A DNA stretch of 6,367 nt from Mesorhizobium sp. (GTDB lineage: Bacteria; Pseudomonadota; Alphaproteobacteria; Rhizobiales; Rhizobiaceae): the NCBI GenBank assembly GCA_019509685.1, contig JAEKLU010000294.1:1-6367 (forward strand). Direction: 5' to 3'. The position numbers and the translations under genes were made by a program. Shown in pieces: positions 1-6,367 of this stretch; position 1 is the first letter of the stretch, and every line of letters starts with the position of its first letter. The notes under the pieces were generated by a model. The model searched no databases, had not been told where the DNA came from, and saw nothing but the letters and a program-made list of their open reading frames with translations.

Positions 1-1142
<1,142 letters not shown>

Positions 1143-1164
1143 GACAACCCTCCCAGATTGGTCT

Positions 1165-1266
1165 GATAGAGCGTTTCACCGTTTCACGGAAACGGCGATC
1201 CGTTCTATCTCTTTTGTTCTCCCGCAATTCCAGACGGAAAACCGCTGACACTTTTCCTGGAATTGC
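1165..1266. repeat. Composite palindromic intergenic repeat (rhizobial mosaic-type)
   Basis: Two palindromes lie side by side in the gap between the ATPase and binding-protein genes. The first (1165-1209) has outer arms GATAGAGCG and CGTTCTATC, with an inner stem CCGTTT/AAACGG at 1179-1184 and 1190-1195 and an 8-base direct repeat CGTTTCAC at 1172-1179 and 1180-1187. The second (1224-1266) pairs GCAATTCCA with TGGAATTGC, then GGAAAA with TTTTCC after a 3-base bulge, giving about 15 bp. The layout and wording resemble dispersed intergenic elements of rhizobia such as RIME-like repeats. The family assignment is from memory; only the palindromes themselves are seen directly. Confidence 0.65.
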
Positions 1267-1355
1267 TCGGGCATGCAGCGATGCGTCTTCAAGCGCGCTT
1301 CTTCATGGGAAGCTAAGACAGGCCAGCGGAATTCAAAGGCGCCCCGCCCCTGGAT

Positions 1356-1383
1356 GTTTCCGGGGCGGTGAAGCCCCGGAAAC
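1356..1383 (-). other. Stem-loop just after the binding-protein gene
   Basis: An 11-bp perfect stem (1356-1366 with 1373-1383) closes a 6-base loop, GGTGAA on the plus strand. It begins 19 bases after the binding-protein stop in the direction of transcription. No T-tract follows on the minus strand, so a standard intrinsic terminator is not supported. In sugar ABC operons a hairpin here often shields the binding-protein mRNA from 3' exonucleases and gives it higher expression than the ATPase and permease. That role is inferred. Confidence 0.6.
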
Positions 1384-1401
1384 CATGGCAACCGACGTTG
1401 C

Positions 1402-2397
1402 TCAGTTGAGCTTCGGGTTGAGCAGAGCGTCGATCTTCGGATCCTTCATATTGTCCTTGGTGACGAGGTTGGCGCCGGTATCGACATTGGCTTCGACCTT
1501 CTCGCCCTTGGAGGCGGCGAGCGCGGTCTTGATGCCGTCATAGCCCATCCGGTACGGATCCTGGACGACGAGGCCGGAGATGACGCCGTCATTGAGGAAC
1601 TTGATCAGCTTCTCGTCGCTGTCGAAGCCAATCAGCGCCACCTTGCCGCCGAGCTTGTTCTCGGCGATCGCCTGGCCGACGCCCTGCGCCATGATCAGGT
1701 TCGAGGCGAAGATGCCCTTGAGGTCCGGATTGGCGGTGATCAGGTCGGTCGCGATGTTAAGACCGGTGGTCGCCTGACCGTCGGCATACTTGTCGGCAAC
1801 CAGTTCGAGGCCCGGATACTTGGCCTTGAGCTGTTCCTTGAAGCCCTGCGCGCGCTGCTCGAGCGAGCCGGCGCCGGGAAGGGCTGTGATCAGCGCAACC
1901 TTGCCTTCGACCTTGCCGCCATTGGCGGCGCCGATCGCGGCGGCCAGGCCGTCAGCGGCAACGCGGCCGCCCTGGACGTTGTCGGTGGTCAGGAAGGAGG
2001 TGAAGGCCTTGGAGTCGGCGCCGGAGTCGATGCCGATGACCTTGACCTTGGACGCGGCCTCATCGATCGGCTTGCCGAGCGCCTTGAACTCTGTCGGCGA
2101 GATGACGACGGCCGCCGGATTGCCGGCGACGGCGTTTTCCAGGATCGAGATCTGGCCGTTGACGTCGGTTTCGGCCTGGGCGCCGAGCTCCGGCACGTTG
2201 ACGCCGAGATCCTTGCCGGCCTTGCGGGCGCCGGCCAGCACGATCTGCCAGTAGAAGGACGTGGTGTCCTTGACGATGATCGGGATGGTCACGTCGGCGG
2301 CCGAGGCGGGTGCGGTGTGCATCACGCCGGCAAGCATAGAAGCGGCGGCCAGAGCCACGAAGGCACGGCGGTTGAGAAGGCTGGTCACGAAGTTCAT
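1402..2397 (-). CDS. Periplasmic sugar-binding protein of an ABC importer (Peripla_BP_4 / ribose-binding type)
   Basis: Captures a sugar or sugar-like ligand in the periplasm and delivers it to the permease of the ATPase encoded next. It is 331 residues, a normal length for the family. An N-terminal signal peptide ends near ASA (31-33), and the mature protein would begin ADVTIPI. The n-region NRRAF (9-13) has twin arginines, so Tat export is possible but Sec is not excluded. The mature protein shows the type I periplasmic-binding fold pattern: a first strand IPIIVKDTTSFYW, then GQISILENAVAGNPAAVVISP, VIGIDSGADS, FLTTDN, and a later VALIGFDSDEKL. The ATG is supported by AGGGAGGAA about six bases upstream. 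The ligand cannot be read from the sequence. The neighbouring UxaA-like enzyme suggests a compound that is converted to a sugar acid, but this is only contextual. The gene appears to have its own promoter, so it need not be co-transcribed with the dehydratase. Confidence 0.95.
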   Translation of the reverse strand: MNFVTSLLNRRAFVALAAASMLAGVMHTAPASAADVTIPIIVKDTTSFYWQIVLAGARKAGKDLGVNVPELGAQAETDVNGQISILENAVAGNPAAVVISPTEFKALGKPIDEAASKVKVIGIDSGADSKAFTSFLTTDNVQGGRVAADGLAAAIGAANGGKVEGKVALITALPGAGSLEQRAQGFKEQLKAKYPGLELVADKYADGQATTGLNIATDLITANPDLKGIFASNLIMAQGVGQAIAENKLGGKVALIGFDSDEKLIKFLNDGVISGLVVQDPYRMGYDGIKTALAASKGEKVEANVDTGANLVTKDNMKDPKIDALLNPKLN

Positions 2398-2468
2398 TAG
2401 GTTCCTCCCTAAGGTCGCCTGGTGAAGGTTCGGAAGCTCTGTCTGGATAGGCGCGGCCCAAACAGAAC

Positions 2469-2485
2469 TTTATCAATAAAAAACA
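2469..2485 (-). promoter_or_regulatory. TGTTTTTT-N3-GATAAA motif upstream of the binding-protein gene
   Basis: On the minus strand this stretch reads TGTTTTTT, three bases, GATAAA. The same arrangement occurs at the dehydratase promoter (4315 to 4299), where GATAAA is the proposed -10 box; 14 of 17 positions agree. It lies about 70 bases before the binding-protein start. No decent -35 box is seen 16-18 bases further upstream, so this may be a regulator site or a weak activated promoter. A-tracts are common enough that chance similarity is possible. Confidence 0.35.
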
Positions 2486-2503
2486 GATGCCGCATTTTGA
2501 TAG

Positions 2504-2575
2504 TGCATCGTCATGGTCGATGCAAGCGGCGTCTGGTGCCGTTTGTGTGATGCCTGGCCTTGGCTAGGGGTAGCC
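2504..2575 (-). promoter_or_regulatory. Possible structured 5' leader of the binding-protein mRNA
   Basis: Three adjacent potential stem-loops lie between the TTGACA promoter and the binding-protein gene: a 7-bp perfect stem (2504-2510 with 2518-2524, 7-base loop), an 8-bp stem with one G-U pair (2523-2530 with 2538-2545, 7-base loop), and a 5-bp stem with a 4-base loop (2562-2566 with 2571-2575). The first two share two bases and could be mutually exclusive at their junction. No known riboswitch class is recognised. The first stem could equally be a DNA operator. Confidence 0.3.
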
Positions 2576-2628
2576 TTGCCGGTTCCTCCCCTGGCAGCAC
2601 GCGGCGCTTCCGTTCCTCCTTTTCAGAT

Positions 2629-2657
2629 ATGGAACATTGGTTCCATTATTCTGTCAA
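2629..2657 (-). promoter_or_regulatory. Candidate sigma70-type promoter for the binding-protein operon
   Basis: The minus strand has a perfect TTGACA -35 box (2657 to 2652). At 17 bases spacing the -10 position is TTCCAT (2634 to 2629), which matches the consensus at only three of six bases. Transcription would start roughly 225 bases before the ATG. The -10 and half of the spacer are covered by one GGAA palindrome and a second lies just upstream of the -35 box, so repressor control is plausible. Confidence 0.5.
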
Positions 2658-2676
2658 GATGGAATATTCATTCCTT
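2629..2676. promoter_or_regulatory. Tandem palindromic operators, ATGGAA-type
   Basis: Site 1 (2629-2646) is ATGGAACATTGGTTCCAT, with perfect 7-bp arms around ATTG. Site 2 (2659-2676) is ATGGAATATTCATTCCTT, with perfect GGAAT/ATTCC arms around a 4-base centre. They agree at 14 of 18 positions and their centres are 30 bp apart, close to three helical turns. They sit on either side of the TTGACA box. The GGAAC-N4-GTTCC shape is reminiscent of IclR-family operators (KdgR and IclR types), but no such regulator is encoded in the window, so the binding protein is unknown. Confidence 0.6.
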
Positions 2677-2728
2677 CGCGAAATAGCACGATCGTGAAGG
2701 GCGATCGCGTCCCGCGAAGTCTGCCAGA

Positions 2729-4230
2729 TCAGAGCGTCGCGCCGAGATGCCAAGGCACGAACTCATTGTCGCCATAGCCGAACGCCTCGCTCTTGGTCTT
2801 GCGGCCGGATGCGGTCTCGATGATCAGTTCGAAGATCTCGCGACCCATGCCGGCGATGGTCTTCTCGCCCGAAGCGATGACGCCGCAATTGACGTCCATG
2901 TCCTCTTCCATCTGGTGATACATGGTCGAGTTGGTCGCGACCTTGATCGACGGTGTCGGCCGGCAGCCGAAGCAGGAACCGCGTCCAGTGGTGAAGACGA
3001 TGACATTGGCGCCGCCCGCCACCTGACCGGTGGCCGAGACCGGGTCGTATCCAGGCGTGTCCATGAACACCAGGCCGCTGCCGGAGACCTTCTCGGCATA
3101 GCCGAAGACGCCATTGAGCGGCGTCTGGCCGCCCTTGGCGACGGCGCCCAGCGACTTCTCCAGGATCGTGGTCAGGCCGCCGCGCTTGTTGCCGGGCGAG
3201 GGGTTGTTGTCGATCGAGGCGCCGTGCTTGGCGACATGTTCCTCCCACCACTTCACATAGCCATCGAGCTTCTTGGCGATTTCCGGCGAGGCGGCGCGGT
3301 AGGCGAGCAGATGCTCGGCGCCATAGATTTCCGTGGTCTCCGACAAAATGCCGATACCGCCGCAATCGGCCAGGATGTCGACGGCGGCACCAAGCGCGGG
3401 ATTGGCGGTGATACCGGACATGCCGTCCGAGCCGCCGCATTGCAGGCCGACGACGATCTCCGAGACCGGGATCGGTTCGCGCTGCAATTGGCCGACTTCC
3501 TCGGCGATCTCAGCATCCCCATTGCCTTCTCGACCGATTTGCGCGAGCCGCCGGCTTCCTGGATGTTGAAGTGACGCTTGCCGGCGGCGACGCCTTTCTG
3601 GCCGTAGAGGGTGAGCTGGTTGACCTCGCAGCCCAGGCCCACCATCAGCACGCCGCCGAAGTTCGGGTGGCGCGCATAGCCGGCCAGCGTGCGGTGCAGC
3701 ACCATCATGCCGTCGCCGGTGCCGCTCATGCCGCAGCCCTGGCCATGGACGATCGGCACAAAACCGTCGATGCCGGGATATTTCGGCAGCAAGGTCCGGT
3801 TGGCGGTGTCGGCGATGGAATGGCAGACGGTGGCCGAGCAGTTGACGCTGGCGACGATGCCGATGAAGTTGCGCGTGCCGGCGCGGCCGTCGGCGCGGCG
3901 GTAACCCATGAAGGTGCGCTTGCGGTCGGCCTCGGTGGCGTGCTCGGCTTCGCTCGGCGGTACCACCGGCAGACGGCCGGCCTCGAAAACCAGATTGTGC
4001 GAATGGACATGCTCGCCAGGCGCGATGTCTTGGGTGGCGCGGCCGATCGCCTGCGCGTATTTCACCACAGCCTCGCCGGCGGCGATCGGTTTGATCGCCA
4101 CCTTGTGGCCCGGCTCGATCACCGCGACCGCCGAGGCGCCGCCTGGCAAGGCCGTGCCGATCTCGATGCGGCCGTTGGCGACGGCGACGTTGTCCGATGG
4201 TGCGAGAAGGATGATGTTGGCAATGGTCAC
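2729..4230 (-). pseudogene. uxaA: UxaA-family sugar-acid dehydratase (altronate dehydratase-like), broken by a -1 frameshift near 3511
   Basis: Members dehydrate aldonates or aldarates in the cytoplasm, for example D-altronate to 2-keto-3-deoxygluconate; GarD-like galactarate dehydratases and sulfolactate lyases are relatives, so the substrate here is uncertain. The N-terminal part (4230 to 3511, 240 codons) carries an SAF-type domain (about 13-80, with GEHVHSHN), then GRAGTRN (115-121), VNCSATVC and HGQGCGMSGTGDG (162-174). The remainder lies in another frame: QCGGSDG (about 264-270), TANPALG, GRGSCFGCRP (about 416-425) and MDVNCG. Joining the frames gives 500 residues, the normal family length. 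At the junction the text reads ATGCTGAGATCGCC; one extra G after CTG would restore Met-Leu-Glu-Ile-Ala continuously. Start GTG at 4230 has AGGA upstream. Both halves remain fully open, so a very recent mutation or a sequencing error is likely. If real, neither half should be active alone. Confidence 0.85.
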
Positions 4231-4298
4231 GGGCGACTGTCCTGGGTGATCCTGGGAGTGCGGGCGGATTGACTTACGCCCATATGGGGATAATGTCT

Positions 4299-4327
4299 TT
4301 TATCGTGAAAAAACATTTTTGCGTCAA
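4299..4327 (-). promoter_or_regulatory. Candidate promoter of the UxaA-like gene
   Basis: On the minus strand TTGACG (4327 to 4322) is followed after exactly 17 bases by GATAAA (4304 to 4299), five and four matches to the sigma70 consensus. The start of transcription would fall near 4292, leaving a leader of about 60 bases. A perfect 10-bp palindrome, CCCATATGGG (4279-4288), lies in that leader. Confidence 0.6.
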
Positions 4328-4338
4328 TTGTTTTTTCA
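4306..4338. promoter_or_regulatory. Paired inverted operator half-sites TGAAAAAACA / TGTTTTTTCA
   Basis: A perfect 10-bp inverted repeat has arms at 4306-4315 and 4329-4338, separated by 13 bases. One arm falls in the spacer of the dehydratase promoter and the other lies just upstream of its -35 box. The region lies between the dehydratase and the divergent FCD-type regulator, the usual place for that regulator's operator. Binding is inferred, not shown. Confidence 0.55.
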
Positions 4339-4394
4339 TCACGGGGCAGCGTTCGTCCCCTTCGGACGCGTGGGTGCCCATTCGGTAAGCCGGC

Positions 4395-4433
4395 GAAAAC
4401 CGTTCCTGTTTTCAGGCGCTTGAGTTAGGAACG
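4395..4433. promoter_or_regulatory. Overlapping inverted repeats upstream of the regulator gene
   Basis: GAAAAC (4395-4400) and GTTTTC (4408-4413) form a 6-bp inverted repeat around CGTTCCT. That same CGTTCCT (4401-4407) pairs with AGGAACG (4427-4433). The two pairings would compete in RNA, or they may be separate operator elements. They lie 60-98 bases before the regulator start. I could not place a convincing plus-strand promoter in 4231-4492. Confidence 0.3.
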
Positions 4434-4492
4434 CAACATCATCGCGCCTCAAGCCGGCCACCGCAAGCGCCGGCGAGGCAACGGGGCAGGTA

Positions 4493-5395
4493 ATGTCGAA
4501 GAGCAACAACGTCTACAAGGACGCCTTCAATCGCTGCCTTAGGCTGCTCGATGAATCCAAAGGCCTGCCGTCGGAGCCCGAGCTCGGCGCGCTGCTCGGC
4601 GTCAGCCGCACAACGGTGCGCAGCATCCTGGCACGCATGGAAGAGACCGGGCTGATCGACTGGAACAAGCGCAACAAGACAGTGCTGCGGGCGCCGCGCC
4701 CAGGGGATTTCTTCCCCGAGGAGGAAACCGATTCGCTGGCCGAGATCATCGAGCGCTCCTTCATGCGCCGCCTTCTGGCCGGAGGCGCGGAGGCCGGCAT
4801 GCAGATCAACGAGCTGGAGCTGGCACGCGAGATCGGCGTCGGCACCACCAGCGTGCGCGAATTCCTGATCCGCTTCTCGCGCTTCGGGCTGATCGAGAAG
4901 CGGCGCAACAGCCATTGGGTGCTGAAAGGGTTCACCCGCGCCTTCGCGCTCGAGCTGACCGAGATCCGCGAGATATTCGAATTGCGCTCGGCGGCGGCGT
5001 TTGTCGCGCTGCCGCAGGAGAGCGCGGTCTGGGCCGATCTCGACAGGCTGGAAGAGGAGCACCGCCAGCTCGCCGACGAGATCGCCACGCGTTTCAACGA
5101 ATTCTCCGAGCTCGACGAGCGCTTCCACAGGCTGATCCACCGCGCCTCGCACAACCGCTTCATCGTCGACTTTTATGATGTGATCGCGATGATCTTCCAC
5201 TACCATTATCAGTGGAACAAGGCGCAGGAGCGCCAGCGCAACGAGGTCGCGATCCAGGAGCATCTGGCCTATATCGGGGCGCTGAAATCGCGCGATCCGA
5301 GCAAGGTCGACGTCGCCTGCCGCAAGCACCTGAAATCGGCGCGGCAGACGCTGTTGAGCTCTATCCCTGAAGGGCGGCAGGCGCAGCCTGCCTAG
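4493..5395 (+). CDS. GntR-family transcriptional regulator, FCD subclass, with two winged-helix segments
   Basis: A 300-residue DNA-binding protein, longer than the roughly 220-250 usual for FadR/FCD regulators. The extra length is an N-terminal winged-helix segment: LPSEPELGALLGVSRTTVR (25-43) followed by SILARMEETGLIDW. A second follows at about 83-147, with QINELELAREIGVGTTSVR (104-122) and EFLIRFSRFGLIEKRRN. The ligand-sensing FCD domain spans about 155-285; D208, H212, H257 and H279 fit the Asp/three-His metal site of many FCD domains that bind carboxylic or sugar acids. It is divergent from the UxaA-like gene, so it most likely controls that gene and perhaps the transporter. Whether it represses or activates cannot be told. 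The ATG has only a modest ribosome site (GGGG six bases upstream) and no alternative in-frame start is seen just upstream. The annotation as a GntR/FCD regulator is firm; the inducer is unknown. Confidence 0.93.
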   Translation: MSKSNNVYKDAFNRCLRLLDESKGLPSEPELGALLGVSRTTVRSILARMEETGLIDWNKRNKTVLRAPRPGDFFPEEETDSLAEIIERSFMRRLLAGGAEAGMQINELELAREIGVGTTSVREFLIRFSRFGLIEKRRNSHWVLKGFTRAFALELTEIREIFELRSAAAFVALPQESAVWADLDRLEEEHRQLADEIATRFNEFSELDERFHRLIHRASHNRFIVDFYDVIAMIFHYHYQWNKAQERQRNEVAIQEHLAYIGALKSRDPSKVDVACRKHLKSARQTLLSSIPEGRQAQPA

Positions 5396-5447
5396 GGTCT
5401 GTTGATATTCAGGTGATGCCGGCCTGACCTGAATCTCAATAGCCCTA
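5393..5447. repeat. Long imperfect palindrome overlapping the regulator stop codon
   Basis: The core is ATTCAGGT (5407-5414) paired with ACCTGAAT (5427-5434). Pairing continues outward with one mismatch, a G-U pair and one bulged T to TAGGG at the left end and CCCTA at the right, giving roughly 20 paired positions around a 12-base loop containing GCCGGC. The left end contains the regulator's TAG stop. No T-tract follows on either side. It resembles dispersed palindromic repeats of Mesorhizobium and may also end or stabilise the regulator transcript. Confidence 0.55.
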
Positions 5448-5545
5448 ACGCATGTCGCTCAGAAATGTGCATCGCGCCGCGTTGCCGCAGCGCGGTTTTG
5501 CCGATTTCCCGGCCGCATCGCCCATGCTAGGGTTGATCGGATTTC

Positions 5546-5553
5546 GGGAGAGG
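5546..5553 (+). promoter_or_regulatory. Ribosome binding site that fixes a TTG start
   Basis: GGGAGAGG lies seven bases before the TTG at 5561. The next in-frame ATG (5588) lacks a comparable site and would remove the positively charged start of the signal peptide, so the TTG is preferred. Confidence 0.65.
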
Positions 5554-5560
5554 CTGTCCG

Positions 5561-5935
5561 TTGAAGACACGGCTGAGACGATGGAGCATGCCGGCCGCGC
5601 TTGTCGCGGCGCTGCTTCTGTTGCTTCAGTCGTCGCTCGGCGCCTTCGCCTTTGGCGCGCCGTCGCAACTCGACGCCTTCGGCAATGTCATCTGCACGCA
5701 TGACGGGGCCGTAAAACTTCCCGGCGGCGATCCGTACCAGCAGCATATGCCGGCCTGCTGCTCGCTCGGCTGCAGCATGGTGTTTTCGGCGCATCTGCCG
5801 CCATCGCAGGCAGCAGCGCTCGCCAGCATCCGGATTGTTGAGACGGTCGCCTTCCCGCTTCCGGCCTTTCGCCATCTGGATTTCGCCCGCGACCGTTCTC
5901 CGGCCAACCCGCGCGCGCCGCCAGCGGCGGCCTGA
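5561..5935 (+). CDS. Small secreted DUF2946-type protein, probable copper-related function
   Basis: A 124-residue protein with a typical signal peptide: basic KTRLRR, a hydrophobic core (about 11-25) and a likely cleavage near AFA (28-30). The mature part is short and carries possible metal ligands: C45 and H47 in CTHDG, H62 and M63, C66 and C67, C71 and M73 in HMPACCSLGCSM. This arrangement resembles the poorly characterised DUF2946 family, which is often found beside copper genes. A PCu(A)C chaperone gene starts 88 bases downstream on the same strand, supporting a shared role in periplasmic copper handling. The C-terminus is rich in Pro, Ala and Arg and looks disordered. Family membership is judged by eye and the molecular role is unknown. 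Confidence 0.8.
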   Translation: MKTRLRRWSMPAALVAALLLLLQSSLGAFAFGAPSQLDAFGNVICTHDGAVKLPGGDPYQQHMPACCSLGCSMVFSAHLPPSQAAALASIRIVETVAFPLPAFRHLDFARDRSPANPRAPPAAA

Positions 5936-6023
5936 CCCGCGGAACCTTTCGCGGTCCTGTCCATCCTATGATCAGACCGTTCGCGGCCGCATTGCGGCGC
6001 GATCCCATACTCATGGAGCAACC

Positions 6024-6367
6024 ATGTCCAATCTTCTTCCCAAGGCGCGAGCTTTCACCGTTCGCCGCGCGCCGACGCTCGACTTCCAACGTCTCGGCTT
6101 TGCCGTTCTCGTCCTGCTTCTTCTGCTTGCCTGCGTTCCCGACGTTTTCGCGCACGAATTCAAGGTCGGGGACCTCGAGATCGAGCATCCCTGGTCGCGC
6201 GCAACACCTCCGGGGGCCAAGGTCGCCGGCGGCTATTTCACCGTGGTCAACAAGGGCAGCGCGCCTGACCGGCTGCTGTCGATCTCATCCGACATCTCCG
6301 ACAAGGCCGAACTGCATGAGATGGGCGTCAAGGACGGCGTCATGACGATGCGGCCGGTCTCTGGCGG
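6024..6367 (+). CDS. PCu(A)C-type periplasmic copper chaperone (3' end outside window)
   Basis: Binds Cu(I) in the periplasm and hands it on, typically to the CuA centre of cytochrome c oxidase. The first 114 residues are present. The signal peptide has an unusually long n-region (about 1-24), a hydrophobic core (about 25-37) and probable cleavage after VFA (43). Diagnostic family text follows: IEHPWSRATPPGAKVAGGYFTV (split 53-74), then the first copper-ligand motif H98-E-M100 in AELHEM and DGVMTMR with M107 and M109. The later H-x-M of the family motif lies beyond the edge. GGAG five bases upstream supports this ATG; the ATG at 6013 is out of frame. Likely co-transcribed with the small Cys-rich gene before it. 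Confidence 0.93.
   Translation, partial: MSNLLPKARAFTVRRAPTLDFQRLGFAVLVLLLLLACVPDVFAHEFKVGDLEIEHPWSRATPPGAKVAGGYFTVVNKGSAPDRLLSISSDISDKAELHEMGVKDGVMTMRPVSG

Noticed and set aside
1356..1383. Intrinsic terminator after the binding-protein gene
   Set aside because: The stem is strong but is followed on the minus strand by a GC-rich run with no T-tract, and the ATPase of the same system lies downstream.
3253..3510. C-terminal extension of the N-terminal dehydratase frame past the frameshift
   Set aside because: After Met-Leu it becomes a Ser/Arg/Pro-rich out-of-frame translation while the true family sequence continues in the other frame.
3505..3520. Programmed -1 ribosomal frameshifting in the dehydratase
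   Set aside because: No slippery heptamer of the X XXY YYZ type and no obvious downstream pseudoknot; the family is normally made from one frame.
2747..4272. Two long plus-strand open frames opposite the dehydratase
   Set aside because: They mirror the third-position GC bias of the UxaA-like gene, and the translations are low-complexity, rich in Ala, Gly, Asp and Arg.
4439..5329. A 296-codon minus-strand frame opposite the regulator
   Set aside because: The plus strand encodes a clear HTH/FCD protein with conserved metal ligands; the reverse frame is a shadow.
5452..5703. An 83-codon plus-strand frame starting at 5452
   Set aside because: It overlaps the small secreted protein in another frame, has no signal or domain, and lacks a ribosome site as good as the one serving 5561.
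5936..6023. Possible hairpin CCGCG/CGCGG after the small secreted gene
   Set aside because: Only five base pairs and no T-tract; expected by chance in GC-rich DNA.

Overview
The window reads as chromosome or megaplasmid DNA of a GC-rich alphaproteobacterium of the order Hyphomicrobiales, most like Mesorhizobium or a close relative. This rests on codon usage, gene types and intergenic palindromes that look like rhizobial repeats. It is inferred from recognition, not from a database search.

Positions 1-4230 are minus-strand genes of a carbohydrate uptake and catabolism locus. In transcription order they are a UxaA-family (altronate dehydratase-like) sugar-acid dehydratase (4230 to 2729), a periplasmic sugar-binding protein (2397 to 1402), and a double-cassette sugar ABC ATPase (1142 to beyond the left edge). 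A permease is not in view and would be expected further left. The dehydratase is split by an apparent one-base deletion near 3511. Positions 4493-5395 on the plus strand encode a divergent GntR/FCD-type regulator with two consecutive winged-helix segments.

The intergenic DNA is rich in signals. The 4231-4492 divergent region has a good sigma70-like promoter for the dehydratase, with two inverted copies of TGAAAAAACA around its -35 box. The 2398-2728 region has a perfect TTGACA -35 box flanked by two related GGAA palindromes spaced 30 bp apart. It also holds three possible stem-loops in a long leader and a match to the dehydratase promoter motif. The 1143-1401 gap carries a composite palindromic repeat and an 11-bp stem-loop.

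From 5561 rightwards the subject changes to periplasmic copper handling: a small secreted Cys/His/Met protein of the DUF2946 type, then the 5' part of a PCu(A)C copper chaperone. An imperfect palindrome at 5393-5447 separates this module from the regulator.

The likely working model is this. The binding protein and ABC transporter import a sugar, polyol or sugar acid. The UxaA-like enzyme would dehydrate a derived aldonate or aldarate, and the FCD regulator senses a pathway acid. The substrate cannot be fixed from the sequence. I see no CRISPR array, tRNA, rRNA, transposase or defence system. The most unusual items are the tandem-HTH regulator, the two promoters with paired operators, and the broken dehydratase.
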